A DNA stretch of 64,000 bases from Tribonema minus (lineage: Eukaryota > Sar > Xanthophyceae > Tribonematales > Tribonemataceae): positions 1-64,000 of the forward strand of contig JAFCMP010000445.1 in NCBI GenBank assembly GCA_017506865.1, in the 5' to 3' direction. The translations under genes were made by a program, and so were the position numbers. This document shows, in pieces, positions 1-8,650 of this stretch. The notes under the pieces were generated by a model, which was not told where the DNA came from, made no database searches, and worked only from the letters and a program-made list of their open reading frames with translations. Position 1 is the stretch's first letter. Each line of letters starts with the position of its first letter.

Positions 1-2294
1 GGGGCGATGGCGCGTCACCGCTCTGACGCACAAGCGGGAGGCTACGGAGGCGTAGACGGCGAACCGACAAGTTGAAGATTAGGGCCGGAGGGCAGTACAG
101 CATTGAAGTACACGCCGCCGCACGGCTCTCGCCGCGCGCCAACGCGCTGACCGCGCTGATGGCCGAAATGCGCAAGCGAAGACGACGGCGACGATGGCGA
201 GAGTGGCAGAATCAGTGACGAAATCCAACGGCGTAACAGATGGCGAAATTGGCGGCGAAATAGATGCCCAAAGCCGACCAAGAAACAGGCTTTGACGGCA
301 GAGAGGTGGAGATGTGGCTATGACGATGGCGGCGAGGAGCAGGGCGTGGACGATGGAGGCGGCTATGAAGGCGACGGTGGCGCTGATGAAGGGGGGCATG
401 AGGAGGAAGGGGGCCCTGACTCTGAACCACAGGTGCGTGACTTCGACTCTAGAACAACGGTTTCTGGGCACTGGCAAGCTGAAAGCACAGCAGTTGGAAG
501 GCTGCTGGATCAACTGGCTCTTGAGATTTGGGGGCACATAGAACGCATTTGGCAGCAGTGTGGAGGCACTGCCCCGCCAGCAACGCTCTGTCGAGATGCC
601 CCAACCAATGAAGCCTCAGTTAGCAGCGTTCAGCCAGGCACACGCTGCGCCCGCGCTCCTCTTTCCCATAAACGCCACCAGCATAGCGCATGTTTCAGTG
701 TGGAAAACAGGGAGTGGATGACATTTCCCGGGGACCTGTGCGGCCAACACTGCTTCCAATGGGGAACCGCCGCTTGCGCTGCTTGATAGCGGCGTTGCTG
801 CCTCCACCAACCACCAAGTAGCATGCGACTTGCCAAGCGACTTGAAGTTGTGGCGCCATGCGTGGACCGCACTGACTGCTGAGCGTTGCCACTGCACCCG
901 CAGGCGCCACAGCGGCGGCGGCGGAGGCCGACAGCTGGCAGCGGCGGAAATGGCACCGTCGCACAGCAGCAACGCCTGCACTCCTCCGCATCGCAGCGCA
1001 GCACCAGCGGCAGCAGCGGCGGCAGCACCGGCTGGCTCATTGTCGGCAGCGTCGCTGCACGGCCAAGGCGGCGCAGCACGGCGGTTCGCGCGCCGCCGAC
1101 GATGGTGAGCCGGAGGGCGACTCCGAGGAGACGGACGAGACGGCGGCGGACAGCAATGATGTGAAGTTATGATATTGATGTTGAAGTTAAAGTGTGCATT
1201 AGCGCAGCAGCGCACCACCGCGGGCGCGCGTGGCTACCGCGCCGGGCGGCATACGTACTGTCACACGCATCTACGATACAATAATATATTTACTTTGCAA
1301 AGTACTTGATGTGGAACAAGCGAGGATCGAGCTGGCGACTGCGTAGCGTGTGCATCAGCTGCGCGGCGCGTGCCGTGCTCTTCTGCCTCGGCCATTGGGT
1401 GCATACTTGGCAGTTGCAGTGGGGGGTGGGCATGCCTGCAACGGCTTCGGTCGCCGCCTGTTGCTGTCCGCAGCACAGCTTCACGGCAACGCCTGTACAT
1501 ACATGCCATACAGGACTCGTGGGTACTTCTGTGAACTGGCCAATCAATGCCCTCGATCATGGGCTTTATAGCAGCAGAGCTGAGCAGTGATGCCTGTACC
1601 CGCACCCCATACCCCGTGCCCCATGCCCCGAGATGCCTACGTAATCCGTATTCTCAGCTTGATGTTTCATAGACCCAGACAATCGCTAGTCATGGGTCAT
1701 GAATACATGTGAGAACCCAGCTGACAAGTTGTTGAGCGTGCCACGTCGTTAAGATCCAACACCAAGCAAACCACTAGGGCTGCTGCTGCTGCCAACCCCA
1801 TTCCATACCTTACCAAAAGCTTAGTACCGGCGCCGGCCGCTTGCATTGCAGCGCAAGCACACGAGAAGTTCAACAGCAGGCCAACCACTTTGATCCTCCC
1901 TGCGATGATCGCCGCGATCGTTGCTATGGTGCAGCAGCGCTCATCACATGGTGCAGAAAGTGGAGCGGCAAGACGTTGTGCGCCTAGGTGTCGTCGAAAC
2001 AAAGCATCTCGGCACCCATACAACGCCATGTCGGCACCTGCGCGTACCGGTACCAAGATGTGGTGGTGCCGAGATGCGCATGAACAACACCTACGTAATG
2101 CATGGTGCAGTGCTCAGCAGATGGCACTTCATGCACGCTGCACCATGGCCGCTTTTGGAACAGCGGTGTGGATGTCCCGGCGTTGTGCAGGTCACGTTGG
2201 CATCTTTAGCTGGCGCTTGCCGAGCAACGGCAATTCTGGGAGGCGTACTAGTGCAGCTGCACGATGTAAAGCCTGCGCAGAACATCAGGCGTAC
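1..2294. other. Left flank with no identifiable gene
   Basis: GC-rich stretch with overlapping open frames on both strands: an acidic plus-strand frame at 292-786 and arginine/alanine-rich minus-strand frames at 616-1218. Composition alone explains them, since open frames are common in GC-rich, low-complexity DNA. No domain was recognised. A perfect 13-bp inverted repeat lies at 2004-2077. The stretch ends at the 3' end of the LINE at about 2295. Confidence 0.4.
2004..2077. repeat. Short inverted repeat
   Basis: GCATCTCGGCACC at 2004-2016 is repeated in perfect inverted form at 2065-2077, with a 48-bp loop. It could form a hairpin. It sits about 220 bp from the LINE 3' end, and no function is implied. 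Confidence 0.5.
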
Positions 2295-2372
2295 GTATGG
2301 ACTTGTATTTATAAAGGCCCAAGGGAGGCCGGGTTGCCTATGCAATCGAAAAGCTTGCGTCAACGCAGCAGC

Positions 2373-5300
2373 CTAGTCTGCGCTGTGCCCTAGGAGTTTG
2401 GATACCGGCGCCGCAACACAGCCCAGCATTCGCGCTCCACGTGTGTATGCCATGACGCGCTCCGCCAACTCCCGCGCCAGCGATATGCTCAGCTCAATGT
2501 GGATCTGACGCTTAGCTAACCCGGCCTTGCGTAACACATCTGCCTTTCCCCCCCCTGAGCACAGTGCTGAGTGCATTGCCAACTCCTTAACAAAAAGGCT
2601 TGTCTGCTTGCCCAGCCGTCCGTACGACTCCTGCACGAATGGCACAAAAGCCCAAGATGACGTCAAGGTGCCGGTGTGGTGCTTGACCTTCGCGTCCTCC
2701 CCCACCCCAGCAGCATAGCCGTCCGTGTTCGAGGCATTTGTTTTGCCTGTCAGGTACGAGCTCGCTGTGGGTGCGCGCACACTTGTGTCTAGCACTATTC
2801 CCTTGTTACGGTATGCACTGCTAAAGTGCAGACACCCTGGGTCAATGACTGTGTCCGCCCGATACCCCGGTACCTTGAAGACGCTAGCGTCCTCATTGCG
2901 GACAATAGAGACATGGTGCTGTCTCAAGATGCGCTGTAGGCACCGCTTTTGGGCAGTGTGTGTCGCGTTGTGCCCCCGTATGTGCTGGCTGGGGCAGCTG
3001 ATCGCATGCGTGGAGGTGGGGCTCACGTCACTGCACCGCCATGGGCACACCTCGCCCTGTATGCCCCACCCGTCTATAAAGATCGCAACCATAATCATCG
3101 TGGCTGCTGCCATACTGGACATGGGCGCCGCACCCGGGCGGTCATTGGCAGCGGGTGGCACGCTCATCCACGCCATTGCCCCGGACGCACGCTGGCTGCG
3201 CAGCTGCGCCAGGACCCGCGCGCTAGCCTGTTGGCGGCGGCGGCTGGTGTCACGCAAGTCACCAATAAGTGTAGCCTGCGTCGGCTTGCCCACGGCACCA
3301 GCCGAGGCAGCCTCTAGGTCCTCCACCAGGCAGTCCTCGTATTGACGTCGAAGAACATTTGAAAGGCCGGCTTGTAGTCCGTGCGTGAAGTGACCGCGCC
3401 GGCGGCGGGGCACTACCTTTCTGCAGATCTCGTCAGCATAGGCCTCCCAGTCGTCGTCGTCGTCCTCCTGCCCGCCGCTGCAGCTGCTTTCTTCCGCGCT
3501 AGTTTGTGTTTTAGCGGGCGTGGAAGAGGCAGCCGCGGCAGCGGCTTGAGGGCCAGGTACGGTCGCCGCCGCAGCGGCCGCCTCGGCGCCAGGCACAATG
3601 CCGTGGGTGTGTGGGGCTGGCTCAGTGGTCCCCGTCTCCGTGACGGCAGTTGCGGCGTAGATCGCTTGCACCGCAGTGGGGAGCGTCGACGCTGCGGCCG
3701 TTGTATCCGCTGCCCACCGTAGCAACGATGCTGGGAGCTGCTCGGCCACAGCTGTGCGTGATTTTTCGCCGCCATCAGCTGTCAGCGCTCGCGTAGAGCG
3801 TCGCACGGCCTCGATGATTGGCGGCAGTCCCTGGTCCTCGCGTATTGCGCATGAGTGCTGCGCGAACCAGGTGACTGCGCCGTGTTCGTCAGTGCCGAGC
3901 CTCAGGGCCCCTGCTGCCACAGTGGCATGAATTATTGCAGGCCGCAGTGTTGTGCATGCCTGGGCCGTGTATGCGGCTGGTGCCAGTAGCCCCAAAAGCG
4001 GCATGCCCAGACCGCCTCGTCGCTCCGGCAACCGTGACGCCCGCAGTGGCACTGCGATGTCCGTGAGTTCTGGCGGGCCCAAGCGCGGCAATACCAGCAC
4101 GCTGCCACTGCTGGCTACCTCATTGTCACCAGCAGTGCAGGCGGCCAGCAGGTGTGACTTCATGACTGCCGCGGTAGCGCAGCCGTGCAGGTGCAGCATG
4201 CGTTCAAGCGTCCATGCACAGAACCCGTCAAATGCGTGCAGCCATGTCTCACTCAAAGCCGTGTCAACGACCCGAGCTAAGAAGCCCATGCGCTTCGTCA
4301 GTGACCTGCGCAGAATGAACTGTGCTGCCTGTAGGTGATGCCGCGCCATCCCAGCTAGCTGCCACGACAATCGCCATGTCCCTGCGTCAACAAGATGCTT
4401 GCTCATGGCAGCATGCACATAGGCTGGGTGCCCTACCGGTACCCCGACCGACGTAAAGCCCTGACTGGATTCTGGCATGGTGGCGTCCACAAACGGTATG
4501 TCAAGGGCGCGCAGGCGTGCTCTGGCCGCTTCATCAAACACTGTGCCGCGCATGGCAATGGCCAGCGACTTGTCTGGTCGAACGCGTAGGCCCCCTGCCG
4601 CAAGCCGACGGATCACCTCTGCCACCCCAGCGGCCGCTGCATCGTCGAAGTAGGCAGCTTGCAGCACGTTGAGGTCATCCAGGAAAGCGCAGTGCGGGGC
4701 TGGCGGTTCCGCTGTGCTGTGGCCGTAGGCCGGCATACTGCCGGGCGTCGCACTCACTCCATCAGGGTAGAAGAGTAGGAATGCCGCTGCCACTGCAAAG
4801 TACAGCGGCCCTAGAGGGTCCCCTTGCTGGCACCCTAGGTGGGAGCAGATAATGCGAGCTTCACCGTTCACCTCCACTCGCATCTCTGGGGCAGTGTCAC
4901 CACAGTATACGGACTCAAAGTGCGGGAGCAGCTCCGGACAGAAGAGCATAAGTCCCCGCACAATGGCGGCGCGATCCACACTGTTAAATGCGTTCTCACA
5001 GTCCAGCTGGATTGTGGTGCCATACAGCTCGTGCCACACGCGCGCGCGCGCTGCCACATGCTCGACGCCAGACCGGTATCCTACGCCAAACTGCGACATG
5101 GAGGCCAGCAGCCCCGATATTTTGCCCTTGACACCCCGTGCCGCTGTGGACCCGAGGAGTCTGCGCCAGACACTGGAGCAGGCGATCGGACGCCGCTTCT
5201 GTCCTATGCCTGAGAGGGCCGCGGCGCGGAGAAGCCGTTGCGATTGCTCCGGCAGCAGTTCGGGCTCAACAAGCAGCGTCGTGAACACCTTGGCCAGGTG

Positions 5301-5681
5301 ATGGGCGAATGCCGGTTCCATCACATCCGATTCTGAATCACCAGCTAGTCCTGGCGAGGCACTGCCCACGGGGCGGGTGGCTGCTTTCACTGGTGCACCA
5401 GGCCCAGCGGCCATCAAGAGGTGTTCATAGCGTAGGCCGTCCAGCCCTCCTGCCTTCCCCGCCCCTGCTGCGGACAAGGTCGACAGTATGTCTGTCGCCT
5501 CCACCTCGAGGCGCCGTCCGGCTGCGCTGGCAGCATCCTCAGGCCTATCGCTGCGATCATGCGCCTGACCCGATTCGAAGACGGGACTGCCGCTGCCAGC
5601 GGGCCCGGCGGTCGTTGCCACCCCTGCGCCGTGCAAGCAGTGCCGCCGGGCGTCGCGTACCAGGCCGCGCACTTGCTCCAT
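2373..5681 (-). CDS. LINE ORF2: reverse transcriptase plus restriction-like endonuclease
   Basis: This 1102-residue product would nick the target and reverse-transcribe the element RNA. Visible motifs in order: the entry motif GLDGLRYEHLL (about 79-89); motif 2 RRPIACSS (163-170); motif A LDCENAFNSVDR (226-237); motif B QQGDPLGP (285-292); motif C FLDD (333-336), where most LINEs have YADD; the post-RT LPERRGGLGM segment (551-560); a long Ala/Thr/acidic linker (about 640-750); a finger with C879, C883, H892 and C896; RGHN (902-905); and an endonuclease-like core with D943 and D965. Its frame is open upstream of the annotated ATG and overlaps the end of ORF1 in a frame shifted by -1. It may therefore be expressed by frameshifting, by reinitiation, or as one disrupted polyprotein. 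Confidence 0.85.
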   Translation of the reverse strand: MEQVRGLVRDARRHCLHGAGVATTAGPAGSGSPVFESGQAHDRSDRPEDAASAAGRRLEVEATDILSTLSAAGAGKAGGLDGLRYEHLLMAAGPGAPVKAATRPVGSASPGLAGDSESDVMEPAFAHHLAKVFTTLLVEPELLPEQSQRLLRAAALSGIGQKRRPIACSSVWRRLLGSTAARGVKGKISGLLASMSQFGVGYRSGVEHVAARARVWHELYGTTIQLDCENAFNSVDRAAIVRGLMLFCPELLPHFESVYCGDTAPEMRVEVNGEARIICSHLGCQQGDPLGPLYFAVAAAFLLFYPDGVSATPGSMPAYGHSTAEPPAPHCAFLDDLNVLQAAYFDDAAAAGVAEVIRRLAAGGLRVRPDKSLAIAMRGTVFDEAARARLRALDIPFVDATMPESSQGFTSVGVPVGHPAYVHAAMSKHLVDAGTWRLSWQLAGMARHHLQAAQFILRRSLTKRMGFLARVVDTALSETWLHAFDGFCAWTLERMLHLHGCATAAVMKSHLLAACTAGDNEVASSGSVLVLPRLGPPELTDIAVPLRASRLPERRGGLGMPLLGLLAPAAYTAQACTTLRPAIIHATVAAGALRLGTDEHGAVTWFAQHSCAIREDQGLPPIIEAVRRSTRALTADGGEKSRTAVAEQLPASLLRWAADTTAAASTLPTAVQAIYAATAVTETGTTEPAPHTHGIVPGAEAAAAAATVPGPQAAAAAASSTPAKTQTSAEESSCSGGQEDDDDDWEAYADEICRKVVPRRRRGHFTHGLQAGLSNVLRRQYEDCLVEDLEAASAGAVGKPTQATLIGDLRDTSRRRQQASARVLAQLRSQRASGAMAWMSVPPAANDRPGAAPMSSMAAATMIMVAIFIDGWGIQGEVCPWRCSDVSPTSTHAISCPSQHIRGHNATHTAQKRCLQRILRQHHVSIVRNEDASVFKVPGYRADTVIDPGCLHFSSAYRNKGIVLDTSVRAPTASSYLTGKTNASNTDGYAAGVGEDAKVKHHTGTLTSSWAFVPFVQESYGRLGKQTSLFVKELAMHSALCSGGGKADVLRKAGLAKRQIHIELSISLARELAERVMAYTRGARMLGCVAAPVSKLLGHSAD

Positions 5682-5692
5682 TGGCGTATCGA

Positions 5693-8602
5693 CTACCCGG
5701 GCCGGGTGCCAGTTTCAGGGTGCTTTGCTGCCAGCACCTGTGCCGTGACCTCGTCTGCTGGGGCGCATGCTTCACGCGCCTCTAGTCGTGCGGCAGCCAG
5801 GCCTACCCCCCGTCGCTTGCCTGAGAGGGCAGCGCATGCTGTTTGCTGCCTGGAGTCAGCCTCCGTCCAGTCGGCATCGAAGTTCGTTTGTGCCGACGCC
5901 GTAGCTGCGTTGTTTGGTTTGGGGGCCCGCAGCGCCGCTGCTGCTGACAGCGTCTTTCTCAGTAGCTCCGCAAAGTCGCCAGACAGCAACGCTGCCAGCC
6001 GGGCCGCAGGCGGCATACCGGTTCCCTCCGGTTGCCTACCAAAGGCCATTGCTGCTAGCAGGTGCAGCAGCCTGTAGCCGCGCTGCACTAGAGTCTGAGA
6101 AACCTGATGAGCAAACGCCCCGGCACCATGGTGGAGGCGCACCCGTGCCGCCTCACGTGCACTGTCTGTGGCGTCCGCCAGTAGTCGTGTGGCGTGCTCC
6201 ACTAGCCGTGCCCACTGGGTGCACTGCAGCTGAGTGCGGAAGGGGTTGGCAGTCGTGGTGAACCGTAGCAGCAGTAGATCCGCCTCATTGGTCTGGTCAA
6301 GTGCGTGGACGACCGAGGGCGTCGAGAGGTCCCAAGCCAGGGATGCTCGTGACTGGGGCTTTGAGGGCCTGCCACTGGTGGTGGTGGTCGGGGGGGGCGG
6401 TGACGCGGCATCGTCCGGCGGGTCCAAGTCCATGTCCGCCCATCCCACGGCCGTCCCGTGGGGGGGGCTGCTGTCCTGCAGCCTTAGGCTGTTAGACTGA
6501 GTGCGGCTGCCGGCGCTGCCAGGCGGTGCCGCAGCAGCTGCCGTTCGGCGCCGGCGTTGCGCGCCGGTTGCCGTGGCCGCCGGGCGTTTCTTGCTGGACT
6601 TTGAGTTGGCAGCGCCACTAGCCGGCACCGCCGGTGGCTTTGGAGGTGTCGCTGCGGCAGCCCCCGCCGCCGCGGCCGCGCCGTCGCTACCCGCACCCCC
6701 GCCCTCGGACTGGCCCGGGGGTACTGCCGGGCGTGCGCGCGTGGGGGCGCTTCCATTCCGTCGACACGTGTGGCATGGCGAGGTCAGCGCGCATTGCCTC
6801 TGCCCCGCGCTGGCTGACATATGGACCAGACCGCAGGCACCTGTGCATGCACTCAGCTTCCTTACCGCCCGTAGGAAGTCTTCTGCCGTGCAACCATACA
6901 TGGTGCTCATCTCCTGCACACGCTTGGCATGGTGTGCCCCAGTGTTGCAGGTACTGCTGCCTGAAGGGGCACGGTCACCGGATGGGTCGTGATCAACCTG
7001 CTGCCGGATGCCCTTGGCGTATGCTGCCGCCAGATTTTGCTGACAGTGTGATGTGCTCGCCTCAGGGTTCAGCATCGACCTCGTGCAGCTACCACCGTTG
7101 AAGTGGGCCACTACCGGTGCCATGCGGCTCGCAGCTGACAGTTTGCCTCGCTGTTTGCTGTCCTCTTTCTGACCAAGCTGCCAAAATGCCAGTGTGCATA
7201 AAGGACACCTCAGTGGCTCAGGCTGCTGTGGCAACTGCAGCGCAGTACGGGGCTGTGTCCGACTCGGAGCCGTGATGTGGGTGCTGTTAGCTTGAGTGGT
7301 CGCCGACGCTGTCATAGTGGTTGGCAAGGGCGGAGCTGCCGCAGGGGCGACAAGCAGTTCAAAGTGTCCCACATTTGTATATAGCCCAGGCGGCGTCCAC
7401 AGCATATCCAGATGGCAGTCAGGCTGAGCTGGAGTTGCCGGTGCGAATACCGCTGGCAGCCCCATCAGTTGTGCCAGCACCAGCCCTGTTGATTTTTGCG
7501 TGCTGCCAGTGGCCTGAGGCTCGGCCTGCCACACCGTCACCGAGACCGCGTAGACCGCTGCAACAATGGCCCACACAGACAAACCGAGGGGCCGTCCCCA
7601 CACGCCCTCTTCCTGTAGGCGTTGCAGCAGGAGCGTGTGCCCGCTGTCCGCGCTGTCCGTTTCATTTGTGCCGTACTCGATTGCGAGGCAGCGAGCGCGT
7701 GTCCCGTACGTGTCGAATTGTTCACGTGTACACGCAGGTTGGGCTGCTGCATGCGCGGTCAGTTGACGCATCGATGACATGCTGGCCCCTTGTTTGCCCG
7801 CCCCCTGCGTGACGTATGCCACCATCCCGTCCAGCAGTGCCTCTCGCATGGCAATCACCAGTGCTGGGGCCGGCAGTCCGTGCTCAACTGCGACGCTGCC
7901 TATGCCGTGTAGAGCTGTATGAATCAGGCAGTTGCCGTTGCCCACGTTGCTCATGGGGCGAAGCTCCCCACCACGTGCTAGCGTCGCTGTGTTTTCCCCA
8001 AGTGCCTGTTTGTGGAGTGCCTGCAGGCCCGTGTGCCAAGTGGAAAAACCATAGTTGGTGGCTTTTGCCAGCGCGTCTTGCTGCTCCTCCACGGTGACTG
8101 TATGGCACACGGTTGAGGGTATCCGGGTCGCCACCGTCACGGTGGTGACCTTCGCCGGCCCGGATATTGGTGCTGAGGGGGCAGAGGCACCGCCCCTCGG
8201 CGGTGTGGTGGCTGGTGCCAGGGGTGCACGAGAATTGTCGCACTGGGCCTGTCGCTCCTGCGTCCGTCGTCTGTGTTTACCTCTGCGTCGACTGCGCTTT
8301 CCACTGGCAACCATAGCCGTGACAGGTGCTGTCTCGGTCATTGTTGCGTGGGTGCTGTTATCACCAGCCTGCGTTACGTCTGACTCACCACGTTTCCCGG
8401 CTGGCTGGCGAGGCGACCTGGCAACGACCGGTTCCCTAAGGGAGAGTTGGTCAAACACCGTTGCCAGGTCATTACCTTCTTCTCGGAGGGAGAGCAAGCT
8501 GAACGTGACCGTCAGGTCATGCATCTGACTCACCAGCGGTGCGCAGGAAGTCCGGCCCAGCAGGGTCTGTGTTGCTGGCGCGTCGCTGGGCGCCGGCCGC
8601 AT
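5693..8602 (-). CDS. LINE ORF1: OTU-family cysteine protease protein
   Basis: A 969-residue protein in the middle of the LINE. Residues about 205-420 resemble an ovarian-tumour (OTU) deubiquitinase fold. The nucleophile segment is GNGNCLIHTAL with Cys225; the usual preceding Asp is replaced by Asn. A WGRPLGLSVWAIVAAVY helix region follows (about 335-351). The distal catalytic His lies in NVGHFELLV (His413). Cys-rich clusters near 465-625 and an Ala/Pro-rich low-complexity tail follow. OTU domains are known in several eukaryotic retroelements and viruses, where they are thought to remove ubiquitin or process polyprotein. That role here is inference. Only one TGA codon and 16 sense codons separate it from the upstream ORF in the same frame. 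Confidence 0.7.
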   Translation of the reverse strand: MRPAPSDAPATQTLLGRTSCAPLVSQMHDLTVTFSLLSLREEGNDLATVFDQLSLREPVVARSPRQPAGKRGESDVTQAGDNSTHATMTETAPVTAMVASGKRSRRRGKHRRRTQERQAQCDNSRAPLAPATTPPRGGASAPSAPISGPAKVTTVTVATRIPSTVCHTVTVEEQQDALAKATNYGFSTWHTGLQALHKQALGENTATLARGGELRPMSNVGNGNCLIHTALHGIGSVAVEHGLPAPALVIAMREALLDGMVAYVTQGAGKQGASMSSMRQLTAHAAAQPACTREQFDTYGTRARCLAIEYGTNETDSADSGHTLLLQRLQEEGVWGRPLGLSVWAIVAAVYAVSVTVWQAEPQATGSTQKSTGLVLAQLMGLPAVFAPATPAQPDCHLDMLWTPPGLYTNVGHFELLVAPAAAPPLPTTMTASATTQANSTHITAPSRTQPRTALQLPQQPEPLRCPLCTLAFWQLGQKEDSKQRGKLSAASRMAPVVAHFNGGSCTRSMLNPEASTSHCQQNLAAAYAKGIRQQVDHDPSGDRAPSGSSTCNTGAHHAKRVQEMSTMYGCTAEDFLRAVRKLSACTGACGLVHMSASAGQRQCALTSPCHTCRRNGSAPTRARPAVPPGQSEGGGAGSDGAAAAAGAAAATPPKPPAVPASGAANSKSSKKRPAATATGAQRRRRTAAAAAPPGSAGSRTQSNSLRLQDSSPPHGTAVGWADMDLDPPDDAASPPPPTTTTSGRPSKPQSRASLAWDLSTPSVVHALDQTNEADLLLLRFTTTANPFRTQLQCTQWARLVEHATRLLADATDSAREAARVRLHHGAGAFAHQVSQTLVQRGYRLLHLLAAMAFGRQPEGTGMPPAARLAALLSGDFAELLRKTLSAAAALRAPKPNNAATASAQTNFDADWTEADSRQQTACAALSGKRRGVGLAAARLEAREACAPADEVTAQVLAAKHPETGTRPG

Positions 8603-8650
8603 ATGCAGTCGGCGTGACGTGCGGCAGGGTCCAAGCTTGGTACCCGTCGG

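Noticed and set aside
616..1218. 200-residue minus-strand protein
   Set aside because: Arg/Ala/Pro low-complexity frame in GC-rich DNA overlapping other frames, with no recognisable domain.
7816..8528. Plus-strand frames inside the LINE
   Set aside because: They are reverse-strand shadows of the OTU ORF, without motifs of their own.
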